Assembly: GCA_002348185.1 (NCBI GenBank)
Contig: DDYW01000016.1
Span: 1 to 22,872 of the forward strand
DNA length: 22,872 bases
Direction of reading: 5' to 3'
From: Candidatus Hydrogenedentes bacterium UBA2224
GTDB lineage: Bacteria; Hydrogenedentota; Hydrogenedentia; Hydrogenedentales; SLHB01
Below are positions 8,879-16,221 of this stretch, piece after piece. The notes under the pieces were generated by a model that was not told where the DNA came from, did no database searches, and saw only the letters and a list, made by a program, of their open reading frames with translations. The translations under genes and the position numbers were made by a program. How positions within the stretch are numbered: position 1 is the first letter of the stretch; every line of letters begins with the position of its first letter.

Positions 8879-9067
8879 GTGGCCGTATTCAGATACTCAG
8901 CCATGGTGAAAAACCGCGAAGAGATGATGGAATCAGGCACCATTGTCGCCCGTGACGAAAAGAGAGCGCGCGAGAAGCTGGAACGCCTGGACCTCATCGA
9001 GGTCCGGCTGAAGCGCATCGGCGGCATTTCGGGTCTGTTCAAGTCATTGACGGCGGACATTCGCTAA
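8879..9067 (+). CDS. Stand-alone GspF/PilC N-terminal-domain-like small protein
   Basis: A 62-aa protein with a GTG start; AGGAG lies 8 nt upstream and a strong promoter lies further up, so it is probably expressed. The N-terminus MAVFRYSAMVKN, then SGTIVARDEKRAREKLERL and IEVRLKRI, matches the small N-terminal segment that begins type II secretion / type IV pilus platform proteins (GspF/PilC: x-F-x-Y-x-A ... G-x-I-x-A ... A-x-x-x-L). It stops at SLTADIR, where full-length proteins would continue into the membrane-embedded T2SSF domains, and no such sequence follows before the convergent comF gene 33 nt away. Either it is a true single-domain protein or a fixed truncation. No membrane segment or signal peptide is visible. 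The assignment rests on pattern recognition of a short sequence. Confidence 0.7.
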   Translation: MAVFRYSAMVKNREEMMESGTIVARDEKRAREKLERLDLIEVRLKRIGGISGLFKSLTADIR

Positions 9068-9100
9068 CGGCGCATCGCCATTGCACACGCTGCGGGGGGA

Positions 9101-9889
9101 TTATCTTCGCGGTTCGCCGCGAAGCACAGCGAGAGCGGGGGCAAGCACATCCACCGACGCGGCTCCTGCATTCAACAGGACTGAGGCATTCTCGCCCACG
9201 GTGAATCCGGTGGTCACCACGTCGTCGATAAGCAGCACATGACCTTTGGGCGGGGCGACGCCAGTATCCACGGCGAACGCGCCTTCGATGTTTCTGCGCC
9301 GTTCCCGGGGATCGCGGAGGGTACTCTGGGTGCGTGTGGGCCGGATTCTGCGTAAAACAGCGGCCACGGCGGCGTTTGGAAACACCGCGGCCACCTCGGC
9401 GGCCAGAAGCCGGGCCTGGTTGAAGCCGCGCTCACGTTCGCGCACGGGGTGAAGGGGAACAGGCACCACCATATCGTACCGATCGCACTCCAGTTCCTGT
9501 TCCGCGAAAGCGGCCATGAGTTCCGCGAGGGGCGTTGCCAGGCGTTTCTTCCCGTGAAACTTGAACAGCTTGATCGCTTTTTCCATGACCCCGTCATACC
9601 GCGCCACCCCGTACGTGCGACGCACGGGACGGTCCCGTCCCGCGGCGATGCAGCGGCCGCAGGGAAAATTCGAGCGCGTGCCCAATCCAACGGCTGCGCG
9701 GTGGGGACGGCCGCATACGGTGCAGAAGGGCCGTTCGATGCGCGGCATGAGTTCCCAGCAGGTCGCGCAGAAGTACCCGTTGTCATCGGTCAGCAGTCGG
9801 CGCCGGCACTCCTGGCAGAAAATGGGAAACACCAGGTTCTTCGCGGCGAGAGCCCACTCGGTCCACCGTTCCCCCCGCAACAGCCTCAT
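9101..9889 (-). CDS. comF: ComF-family phosphoribosyltransferase-like protein
   Basis: A 262-aa cytoplasmic protein of the ComF/GntX family, linked in other bacteria to DNA uptake and single-strand handling. The N-terminal zinc-binding part shows FCQEC, FCATCWELM, CTVCGRPH and CGRC; the C-terminal type I PRTase fold shows MVVPVPLHP, RERGFNQARLLA, RTRTQSTL-like sequence (TRTQSTLRDPRERRRN) and the PRPP loop LLIDDVVTTG. The start at 9889 is chosen because its ATG overlaps the TGA of the upstream hydrolase gene (ATGA at 9889-9886), giving translational coupling; longer in-frame starts would run far into that gene. No other competence gene is in the window. Being downstream of a secreted glycosidase is an unusual operon partner for comF. 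Confidence 0.93.
   Translation of the reverse strand: MRLLRGERWTEWALAAKNLVFPIFCQECRRRLLTDDNGYFCATCWELMPRIERPFCTVCGRPHRAAVGLGTRSNFPCGRCIAAGRDRPVRRTYGVARYDGVMEKAIKLFKFHGKKRLATPLAELMAAFAEQELECDRYDMVVPVPLHPVRERERGFNQARLLAAEVAAVFPNAAVAAVLRRIRPTRTQSTLRDPRERRRNIEGAFAVDTGVAPPKGHVLLIDDVVTTGFTVGENASVLLNAGAASVDVLAPALAVLRGEPRR
9105..9124. other. Perfect hairpin at the 3' end of comF
   Basis: CTTCGCGG, a TTCG loop and CCGCGAAG form a perfect 8-bp stem inside the last codons of comF, 37 nt after the convergent small gene. Neither strand has a T-run after it, so at most it is a transcript-end stabiliser. Confidence 0.4.
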
Positions 9890-12800
9890 GGCGCCTCGCA
9901 AATGGCGGGCGCTCCCCACATGACCCAGTCGCACACGAAGGAACCCGCTGAACCGGTCGTCAGGGCGAGCACCGCGGGTTGGCCGGCCCACCGGCTTACA
10001 TCCGCGCGGAGCGGCACAAGCCCCTCGCCGGGCAACACCCGGGCGCGGGCCACTTCCTGCCCGTTGATCTCGACCACGCAGTCGGCCCCGGTGGACTCAT
10101 CCGCCCCGTCGCGAAGACCCACGGACACCTCGAACGCCGCCGGCGGCGGCGGCAGGACCGCGGAATACACCACCACGGTCATGCCGTCGTCGGGAGGATG
10201 CACGAACAGACCGTGCACGTCCTTCCCGCCAACGCGGCTGCTGTCGGGCCGGGCCACGGCGTGCGGGGGCGCGTCCAGACGCTGCCCCAACGCATCCAGG
10301 AAGATAGTCGCGAACGGTGCGGCAGCGAGTTCCAGCGGCAGCTCCACGGGCGCGGGCGCTTCACGAATGAAGTAGATGGAACCCGGCAGCGGGACCTCCA
10401 CGGCGAGGCCGGTGGCGCTCGCGTGCGTGGGAACGACCTCGCCTCCGGCCGCCGCATGCGTGTACGCCACGGCGCCGCCCAGCTCGACCGTGCCCGTACC
10501 CTGCAGGCGACGCACGATGCGCGGCCCGTACCAGCGGGCCCAGTCACACGTGGGGTTGTTCGCCGGACCAGGGTCCACAGCCAGTTCAAACGTGACCGTG
10601 CGGCCCGCGAACCGCGTCAGCTCGAGCTGTACCGGCACCGGTGTGTCTCCGGCGGTGTGCACCGCTTCCTCCAGCGTTTCTCCCGATGATTCAGCGCGCA
10701 CGGAGAACGTCGCGCCGTCGGTCCGGCCCACGGCGCCTTTGTCCATGGCCGCGGTGGATTCAAAAAAAAGCTCGCCGGAATCGGGCAGGGCCACGTCGAA
10801 GTGGGCGTAGGTCACGCCGGTACCGCCTTTCCAGGGGGGATGGATGTGGAGCACGGTCCCGTGCGGATCGAAGAACGCGCCGTCCGGGGACGGGCCCTTG
10901 CCCGCGAACGCGCCGCCGCCGCCGCCGGCAAGACGCGACCCGCGTTCGGCCTGTTCGAGCAGCACGGGAATGTCCGCGACGATGCCCCCCTGTTGGGCTG
11001 TCCGGACCATGCCCAGAGACTCTTCCAGTAGCACGCCCTCGGGCCGGTATCCTTCGGGCAGCGCCGCCAGATGCGGCGCCGACAGATCCCGCGGGTCGTC
11101 GAAATAGGGGTACCAGGATTCCGGGGCCAGCCCGAACAGGCGCGCGCCGTCATAGGCCAGCCAGCCCGGAATGGCGCCGGGGAGGGCTGCCGTGTCCACC
11201 CCGGAGATCGTGCGGGAGACCACGCGCTCGCCGGCCAGAAGCCGGTGGTCCGCGGTCCGCACCACGCGTTCCCCGCCGATCGACCGGTAGGGAAAGGCGA
11301 CGGTGTCGGGCCAGGGGTCGTCCAGGGCGATTTCGGGGCGTGCCGCGAACCAGAAGGCCGCCTCCTCGCGGAACTGCCGCATGAAGCCGCCGGGATGCTC
11401 AAGGTCACCCGGGGTCAGCTTGAGGGTCGGAATCACGCCCCAGTGTTCGTAGGCTTCGTTCCAGGCCGCATAGAGCTGGCCGGAGGCGGGCGGCGCACAC
11501 CCCAGATAGCCGTTGATGATCGTGTACGGCCGAAACAGATACGAGCTGATCGGATGCGCAGCCGCGAGCAGGGCCCGGTCCCAGGCGCCTTCGGCGTGCT
11601 GCAGGCCCCAGGCGTGCCGTTGCGCGAACGCCTCATGCCGGTACGTGATTTCGTTAAGACCCTCGCCGCTCAATGCGACTCCCGGCAGCGCCTCGCGGAG
11701 CTGCCGATGCAGGGCCACATTGCCCTCGGCCATGGTCATGCCGTCGATCCGGCCGTTGTAGTCGTTGTAAATACACAGGGTCTGATCCAGATGAAGCGCA
11801 TCGACTCCGTAGGTCTGGCACAGGCGCACCATGCGTTCCGTGAACAGGTCGCGCCAGGCTGCGCACGCCGGATTGATGTAGGCGAACTTGATCTCGGGTG
11901 TGGCGCGGGTCCACAGCCACCATTCCTTTTCGTGCGGCCCCCACGGACTGCGTACCTGATACGGTTCGAATTGCGCGTAAAGCGCGTTCAGCGGGTCGAC
12001 GCCGAAATAATTGACGTGCAGCATGACCTTGAACCCGAGCGCGTGCGCCCGGTCGATAAACGGTTTCAGGTCGTCGTGGACATCGTCGTAGTTAGGATAG
12101 TCGCGGTCGTACCCCGGAGAGCGCCAGCCCGGCACGTAGAGCATGGTCTGCGCGGGATCGAGCAGTTCTCCGAGGCGTTCAAGCATTTCCAGGTTGAGCC
12201 CCAGGATGACGCAGCACCGCACGTCCTTCACCCACGACGGGTGCTGTTCTTCAACAGGCGTGGGCGCATACGCGCGCACCATCCAGTCGCGGTAGCGGCG
12301 CGCCGGAACACGCCAGTCGCCCTCATAGACGCCGAGCCGCCACTCGGGCGACGCGAGCGCGCTGCTCTCTTCGAACGGCGCGTACGCCATCGCGATGAAA
12401 CGCAGGCGCCAGCCGGTCCGGCTTCGTTCCACCACCAGGCGCTTAAATCGGGATTCCGGGTCCCGCGCCCAGACGTAAAATCCCGCGCCGTCGCCCTCCA
12501 CAATCACGAGCTGCGCCTCCCACGACATCGGATAGTCGTAGGTGAACCGGGCGCCCGGCGTGGCCGCGGTGAGCCGCACGCCCGAGTGCCCCGGCACAAT
12601 GATGTTCCGGTCCAGCGGGATCCCCGTGACGCTCCATTCGACCCCCCAAAGATCCCGTTGGGGGCATGCGGCGTCCTGCCGGACGACGAGCTCGTCCGCC
12701 TCCACGGCCACGGCCGTCCGCACCTGCGTGCCGGGCAATTCCGGGAATCCGGCAGCGCGCCACGACCATCCCGCGGTTTCCGCGTCGGCCGTACGCGTCT

Positions 12801-13056
12801 GGGCCGACCCGATGGCCACGGTGGCGTCGAGCCGGTGCAGGCAGGCGAACGTGTCCAGCGGCCCGTCGAACGCGGCATGGACGCGTCCGTCCGCGCCGGA
12901 CAGGCCGACGAGCGTCCCATCCTCAAACACCGCGGAGCAGGAAGTTGTCGGGACGGTCTGACGGTTCGCGCTGGCAGCTCCGGCGCCGGGCGCGACGAGC
13001 AGGAGGGTAGTCAGGGCAATGATCGACAGGATTCGGGTGTGGTCGTGCGTTTTCAT
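9886..13056 (-). CDS. Secreted DUF6259-like glycoside hydrolase with duplicated binding modules
   Basis: A 1056-aa exported protein that resembles DUF6259-containing putative glycoside hydrolases. MKTHDHTRILSIIALTTLLL then APGAGAASA is a Sec signal peptide with an AxA-type cleavage site. After an N-terminal beta-sandwich comes a TIM-barrel region with LYVPGWRSPGYDRDYPNY, GFKVMLHVNYFG, YGVDALHLDQT and VALSGEGLNE; the Asp in HLDQT and a Glu in SGEGLNE are plausible catalytic acids by position, not by proof. The C-terminal third holds two copies of a beta module, each starting near an HPP and ending CDWxxWxxPxI. The start at 13056 has no Shine-Dalgarno but lies 6 nt after CATAAT, implying a leaderless mRNA. 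It is the first gene of an operon with comF. The substrate is unknown; context suggests a plant or algal polysaccharide. Confidence 0.85.
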   Translation of the reverse strand: MKTHDHTRILSIIALTTLLLVAPGAGAASANRQTVPTTSCSAVFEDGTLVGLSGADGRVHAAFDGPLDTFACLHRLDATVAIGSAQTRTADAETAGWSWRAAGFPELPGTQVRTAVAVEADELVVRQDAACPQRDLWGVEWSVTGIPLDRNIIVPGHSGVRLTAATPGARFTYDYPMSWEAQLVIVEGDGAGFYVWARDPESRFKRLVVERSRTGWRLRFIAMAYAPFEESSALASPEWRLGVYEGDWRVPARRYRDWMVRAYAPTPVEEQHPSWVKDVRCCVILGLNLEMLERLGELLDPAQTMLYVPGWRSPGYDRDYPNYDDVHDDLKPFIDRAHALGFKVMLHVNYFGVDPLNALYAQFEPYQVRSPWGPHEKEWWLWTRATPEIKFAYINPACAAWRDLFTERMVRLCQTYGVDALHLDQTLCIYNDYNGRIDGMTMAEGNVALHRQLREALPGVALSGEGLNEITYRHEAFAQRHAWGLQHAEGAWDRALLAAAHPISSYLFRPYTIINGYLGCAPPASGQLYAAWNEAYEHWGVIPTLKLTPGDLEHPGGFMRQFREEAAFWFAARPEIALDDPWPDTVAFPYRSIGGERVVRTADHRLLAGERVVSRTISGVDTAALPGAIPGWLAYDGARLFGLAPESWYPYFDDPRDLSAPHLAALPEGYRPEGVLLEESLGMVRTAQQGGIVADIPVLLEQAERGSRLAGGGGGAFAGKGPSPDGAFFDPHGTVLHIHPPWKGGTGVTYAHFDVALPDSGELFFESTAAMDKGAVGRTDGATFSVRAESSGETLEEAVHTAGDTPVPVQLELTRFAGRTVTFELAVDPGPANNPTCDWARWYGPRIVRRLQGTGTVELGGAVAYTHAAAGGEVVPTHASATGLAVEVPLPGSIYFIREAPAPVELPLELAAAPFATIFLDALGQRLDAPPHAVARPDSSRVGGKDVHGLFVHPPDDGMTVVVYSAVLPPPPAAFEVSVGLRDGADESTGADCVVEINGQEVARARVLPGEGLVPLRADVSRWAGQPAVLALTTGSAGSFVCDWVMWGAPAICEAP

Positions 13057-13062
13057 GGGCGC

Positions 13063-13091
13063 ATTATGGCGGGTACCGGCGGGAAATGCAC
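13063..13091 (-). promoter_or_regulatory. Leaderless promoter of the DUF6259-like/comF operon
   Basis: The minus strand has CATAAT (13068-13063) exactly 6 nt before the ATG, so initiation at the A of the ATG is expected. The -35 element at the 17-nt position is GTGCAT, which is weak. There is no Shine-Dalgarno near the start codon. Confidence 0.55.
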
Positions 13092-13115
13092 GACCCGGCG
13101 GACGCCATCCATCGC

Positions 13116-13144
13116 TTGCATCCCGGTCCGCGGTGCGGCACAAT
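13116..13144 (+). promoter_or_regulatory. Leaderless promoter of the VOC gene
   Basis: TTGCAT (13116-13121), a 17-nt spacer and CACAAT (13139-13144), followed by 7 nt and the ATG at 13152. The -10 box itself overlaps the only other in-frame ATG (13143), which would then not be transcribed. Confidence 0.5.
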
Positions 13145-13151
13145 GCGTTCC

Positions 13152-13535
13152 ATGCTGCGCAATGATCATATGGCGTTTCGGGTGCGCGATCTCGACCGTG
13201 CCCTGCGTTTCTACACCGAGACCCTCGGGATGCGGTTCCTCTTCCGGGAAACGGACGAGGCGCACGGCGAAGCCTTCGCCTACCTCGAACTCGAAGGCGG
13301 CAATCTGGAACTGCTCCAGTCGCTCGACGCCACGATGCCGCCCGTGCCCGAACCAGGCCCTCCCTACACCCCCCATCTCGCCATCGCCACGGACGACCTG
13401 GACACCCTGGCCGCGGTACTCGGCGAGAAGCGCGTGCCGATCCTCAAGGGGCCCATGACCATCCCCGGCAAGGTCACGTGGCTCTATATCGCCGATCCCG
13501 ACAACAACGTGCTCGAGTTTGTGCAGTGGCTCTGA
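13152..13535 (+). CDS. VOC-superfamily (glyoxalase/dioxygenase fold) protein
   Basis: A 127-aa single-domain pair of beta-alpha-beta-beta-beta repeats, the vicinal-oxygen-chelate fold. The metal site of glyoxalase-type members appears complete: His in NDHMAFRV, Glu in NLELLQS, His in TPHLAIATDD and Glu in NNVLEFVQW. RALRFYTETLGM is the typical first helix. Lactoylglutathione lyase is possible, but the family also includes fosfomycin-resistance enzymes, epimerases and dioxygenases, so the reaction is left open. The start at 13152 is preferred over 13143 because the predicted promoter puts the transcript start there and the protein then begins directly at the first strand. It is divergent from the DUF6259-like gene with fewer than 100 nt between the starts, so the two promoters are back to back. 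Confidence 0.85.
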   Translation: MLRNDHMAFRVRDLDRALRFYTETLGMRFLFRETDEAHGEAFAYLELEGGNLELLQSLDATMPPVPEPGPPYTPHLAIATDDLDTLAAVLGEKRVPILKGPMTIPGKVTWLYIADPDNNVLEFVQWL

Positions 13536-13553
13536 TCCCCGGCCGGTGATGGG

Positions 13554-13626
13554 GCCATCCCGTCCATCGCGTCCATCGCGTCCATCCCGTCCACCCCGTC
13601 CACCCCGTCCATGACTGTGTCCACCA
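13554..13626 (-). repeat. 9-nt tandem array, TGGAC type
   Basis: Plus-strand units CGTCCATCG, CGTCCATCG, CGTCCATCC, CGTCCACCC, CGTCCACCC and CGTCCATGA run from 13561 to 13614 with perfect 9-nt phase, flanked by partial units (GCCATCC and GTGTCCACC). Read on the minus strand the unit is rTGGACGnn, the same core as the array at 5451-5494. It lies right after the VOC gene stop and is not coding. Confidence 0.85.
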
Positions 13627-13692
13627 TAAGATGCAGGCCTCTCGCCTGCGCGGTAGATCGCCGCTGCCACATCCCTCCCCTCGCGGAGCCTC

Positions 13693-13721
13693 TTGAAATA
13701 CGAACGATGCTGGCCCATATT
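13693..13721 (+). promoter_or_regulatory. Probable promoter of the WG-repeat gene
   Basis: TTGAAA (13693-13698), a 17-nt spacer and CATATT (13716-13721), 52 nt before the chosen start codon. Confidence 0.5.
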
Positions 13722-13772
13722 CTTATCCGGAGAACACGGGAATCTCGTCGGAGGCAAAGGCCAAACGTACCC

Positions 13773-14768
13773 ATGAGCCAGCAACCGATCGACTCACCGC
13801 GGAAGGAACCGGGGCTTCGAAAAGGCGGAGTCCCGTGGGCAAACCTGCTCTTTCTTGTGTGCCTCGCCGTGCTCCTGGTCCTGGTGGTTGCGAGCATCTA
13901 TGCGGACCGGAGAGCGCGGGACCGCGACGACGACCCGGAGGCGTATCCTCTCTTCGGTTTCATCAATCTCAAAGGGCAGGTGGTGATCAACACGCAATAC
14001 GATTTTGCCCACGACTTTTCCGAAGGCCTGGCCGTGATTGAAATTGATGCCCGTCGAGGCTACATCGACCGGACCGGCAAGATGGTTATCGACGCGGTGT
14101 ACGTCGATGCCGGACCCTTCAGGGAAGGGCTGGCCGCGGTGCAGCTCGACGGCAAATACGGCTACATCGACACGCATGGCCGCCTGGCCATCGTGCCCCG
14201 GTTCGACCGGGTAAGTTCGTTCTGCCAGGGCCGGGCCGCGGTGTGCCTCGACGGCAGGTATGGCTACATCGATCACGACGGGGCCATCCTCATTGAGCCC
14301 CGATTCGAAGCGGCCATGGCCTATTCGGAAGACCGCGCCGCGGTCGTCGTCAACGGGAGGGCCGGGTACATCGACCTTGAAGGGAACTTCGTTATCGAAC
14401 CCCAGTTCGACAGCGCGCTGCCGTTCTCCAACGGCCTGGCCACGGTCCGGGTCGAGCGGAAATGGGGGTGTATCGACCACCAGGGCAATTTCACGATCCA
14501 GCCCCGCTTCAACGACGCCCGCGAATTCCGCCAGGGCCTGCTGCCCGTGCAGGAAGGGCACGTGTGGGGGTATGCCCGTCCCGACGGGACCTTCGCCATC
14601 AAGCCGCGGTTCGAGCGGGCCATGTCGTTTTCCCAGGGGCTCGCCGTCGTCAAGGAAGACGGCCTGTACGGCTACATCGACATCAGCGGCGCCTACGTCA
14701 TCTCCCCGCAATTCGAGCACGCCTACAATTTTGTAGAAGGCCTGGCGCGTGTTCGCATGCGGCCGTGA
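13773..14768 (+). CDS. Membrane-anchored WG-repeat protein
   Basis: A 331-aa protein with a short charged cytoplasmic N-terminus, one membrane helix (WANLLFLVCLAVLLVLVVAS, about residues 28-48) and no cleavage site, so the rest probably faces outward. The remainder is eight WG-like repeats of 33-40 residues with the pattern GYIDxxGxxxIxPxFdxxxxFxxGLAxV; examples are GYIDTHGRLAIVPRFD and GYIDLEGNFVIEPQFD, while repeat 6 has GCID and repeat 7 has GYARPDG. WG repeats (KWG_Leptospira type) are thought to be binding scaffolds, with no known catalysis. The start at 13773 places the helix correctly; the Shine-Dalgarno is weak (AAAGG 12 nt upstream). The gene converges tail to tail with the next one, with only 4 nt between the stops. 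Confidence 0.88.
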   Translation: MSQQPIDSPRKEPGLRKGGVPWANLLFLVCLAVLLVLVVASIYADRRARDRDDDPEAYPLFGFINLKGQVVINTQYDFAHDFSEGLAVIEIDARRGYIDRTGKMVIDAVYVDAGPFREGLAAVQLDGKYGYIDTHGRLAIVPRFDRVSSFCQGRAAVCLDGRYGYIDHDGAILIEPRFEAAMAYSEDRAAVVVNGRAGYIDLEGNFVIEPQFDSALPFSNGLATVRVERKWGCIDHQGNFTIQPRFNDAREFRQGLLPVQEGHVWGYARPDGTFAIKPRFERAMSFSQGLAVVKEDGLYGYIDISGAYVISPQFEHAYNFVEGLARVRMRP

Positions 14769-14772
14769 GTCG

Positions 14773-15666
14773 CTATCGCAGATCCTGGGCGGCAAGACGG
14801 CGCATTTCCGCCTGCTCGTAGGCGCGGCGAACCACAAAATTCAGCGGTATCATGACGGCGCTGATGATGATCCCCGCCAGCAGGCACGGCCGTCCCAGCG
14901 GTGAGCCCGTTCCTGACAGGACCACGCCGGCGGCGAGCAGCGCAAGCCCGGCCGCGGTGAGCACCCAACCGGAACCGAGGACAAACTCGCGCCCCTTGCC
15001 GCGCGGCGCCAGCATCCCGCTCAACGCGCCCCACACGCCGCACAGGGCTCCAAACAGCCTCAGTGCCGCACCCACAACACCCCCCAGGTACGCGCCGCCG
15101 CCCGCCCCGCCCCCGCCCGCTACGGGAGGATCCGGAAGGGCGGTGCGGCTCAGCGCGATGCCGTCCAGCCACACGGTCCCCGGGCCTTCCATCCGGACCC
15201 CCAGGAGAAACCGGGCCGGGCGTTCGCCCTTCTTCAGAAAGAACGGGATACGCACCGTGCGCCACTCGGCGTCGCCCAGGATGACCTGGTCCAGCCCGCG
15301 CGAGAAATACTGGTTGGCCCCGAAATCGCACCACATCTCCAGGTACGCGATGCTCTTCAGTCCTGCCCCGCGCAACGAGGCCTCGTACCACACCGTACAG
15401 TTGTCCAGTCCCGGATTCGCCGCCGCAAACAGGATCATGGAACCGGGTCCCGCGGTCTCATAGTCAATGCGCACGGAGCCGTCTCCATCAGCGCTCTGAG
15501 ACGGGTCAAACGACAGCGCAGCGCCCGCCGGGAGAGGCTTGGCCGGTTCCGGCATGGCGGAAACGCTCAGCGTGTAGAACGGTTTGTCCGGACCCGCCTC
15601 CGCGGCGAACACCGCAACGGCGGCCGTCAGTGCCAGCAAGGCCGAAAACCACAATCGCTTATTCAT
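14773..15666 (-). CDS. Exported sensor-like membrane protein of unknown function
   Basis: A 297-aa protein that I do not recognise. It begins with a signal peptide (MNKRLWFSALLALTAAVAVF then AAEA), followed by an outward beta-sandwich of about 160 residues resembling CIA30/carbohydrate-binding jelly rolls (SVRIDYETAG, EWRTVRIPFFL, GTVWLDGIALS). Then come a glycine-rich hinge (VAGGGGAGGGAYLGG) and three hydrophobic helices (GAALRLFGALCGVWGAL, GWVLTAAGLALLAAGVV, LLAGIIISAVMIPLNFVV) with a short charged tail. The start at 15666 lies inside the end of the DUF2089 gene, an 8-nt overlap, with AAAGGGG upstream, so the two are translated together. The pairing of a small DNA-binding protein with an exported domain plus membrane helices suggests a regulator/sensor pair, which is inference. 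Confidence 0.75.
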   Translation of the reverse strand: MNKRLWFSALLALTAAVAVFAAEAGPDKPFYTLSVSAMPEPAKPLPAGAALSFDPSQSADGDGSVRIDYETAGPGSMILFAAANPGLDNCTVWYEASLRGAGLKSIAYLEMWCDFGANQYFSRGLDQVILGDAEWRTVRIPFFLKKGERPARFLLGVRMEGPGTVWLDGIALSRTALPDPPVAGGGGAGGGAYLGGVVGAALRLFGALCGVWGALSGMLAPRGKGREFVLGSGWVLTAAGLALLAAGVVLSGTGSPLGRPCLLAGIIISAVMIPLNFVVRRAYEQAEMRRLAAQDLR

Positions 15667-15982
15667 GAGAAGCCCCTTTCTGCCGGTTGTTGAGTTCCTC
15701 GTTATGGGCGTCGAGCAGGACGCGGGCCACCTCGGCCGCCAGCTTGCCGTCGGCGACCAGCATGCGGATGCTGCGGTAGAACGGCGCCGAAAGCGCCGTG
15801 TCTTCGCAAGCCTGCACCTTGGCAATCAGCCGGTCGAGCCGGGTTCGAACCGTCGGGTACGAGATGCCGTAGTCTTTTGCGAGCGCCTTGAGCGAACCGC
15901 TGGCCAGCAGGAACCGCTTGAGGAATTGCAGGTCCTCTTCATTCAATCCGGCCAGCCACTGTGGAAGCTGTGTCATGTTCAT
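15659..15982 (-). CDS. DUF2089-family helix-turn-helix regulator
   Basis: A 107-aa protein of the DUF2089 type. LPQWLAGLNEEDLQFLKRFL is followed by a helix-turn-helix, SLKALAKDYGISYPTVRTRL, then DRLIAKV and a helical C-terminus. The first helices resemble the start of sigma-70 region-4-like DNA-binding proteins. The zinc ribbon found at the N-terminus of many DUF2089 members is absent here, leaving the shorter form. The start at 15982 is set by a perfect AGGAGG 5 nt upstream (a second ATG at 15976 is 11 nt away). Upstream is a perfect consensus promoter and a palindrome over the expected transcript start, consistent with strong but repressible, possibly self-regulated, expression. Its 3' end overlaps the membrane protein gene. 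Confidence 0.85.
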   Translation of the reverse strand: MNMTQLPQWLAGLNEEDLQFLKRFLLASGSLKALAKDYGISYPTVRTRLDRLIAKVQACEDTALSAPFYRSIRMLVADGKLAAEVARVLLDAHNEELNNRQKGASHE

Positions 15983-15993
15983 GCCCGCCTCCT

Positions 15994-16014
15994 AAATAAA
16001 ATTAAATTCTATTT
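15994..16014. promoter_or_regulatory. Palindromic operator candidate
   Basis: Arms AAATAAAATT and AATTCTATTT around a single central A form a 10-bp inverted repeat with one mismatched pair. It spans the predicted transcript start (about 16010, minus strand) and abuts the Shine-Dalgarno, a position suited to repression. The AT-rich block stands out in GC-rich surroundings, which could also produce such a palindrome by composition. Confidence 0.55.
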
Positions 16015-16016
16015 GA

Positions 16017-16045
16017 ATTATATTTAAGTTTCCGCGGTCTGTCAA
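16017..16045 (-). promoter_or_regulatory. Perfect consensus sigma-70 promoter for the DUF2089 operon
   Basis: The minus strand carries TTGACA (16045-16040), a spacer of exactly 17 nt and TATAAT (16022-16017). All twelve consensus bases match. The leader to the start codon would be about 28 nt. Confidence 0.9.
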
Positions 16046-16177
16046 GGCGATTTTCAACACGCCGGGAATGGATGCACCGGGCCCGGGTGTCTGAACGAAA
16101 TGAAGGTAACCGATGCCCGGGTTTGCGTTGCAGCCGGGCGCCGAGACCAAAAGGTATCCACAAGCGGTGTCTATGGC

Positions 16178-16206
16178 TTGACATACAGGGGCGGAGCCGG
16201 TATGAT
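16178..16206 (+). promoter_or_regulatory. Strong sigma-70 promoter of the 34-aa peptide unit
   Basis: TTGACA (16178-16183), a 17-nt spacer and TATGAT (16201-16206): 11 of 12 consensus bases. It points away from the DUF2089 promoter; about 130 nt lie between them, with a GCCCGG...CCGGGC inverted repeat but no gene. Confidence 0.85.
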
Positions 16207-16221
16207 TGAGCCCGTTACGCG

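Noticed and set aside
11071..13458. 795-codon plus-strand open frame antisense to the DUF6259-like gene
   Set aside because: It runs through three unrelated loci, is of low-complexity shadow composition, and the minus-strand gene has a signal peptide and clear domain structure.
13484..13897. Minus-strand open frame encoding a VDGVDGMDAMDAMDG-like repeat peptide
   Set aside because: The peptide only translates the 9-nt DNA repeat; there is no ribosome-binding site and it overlaps two real genes.
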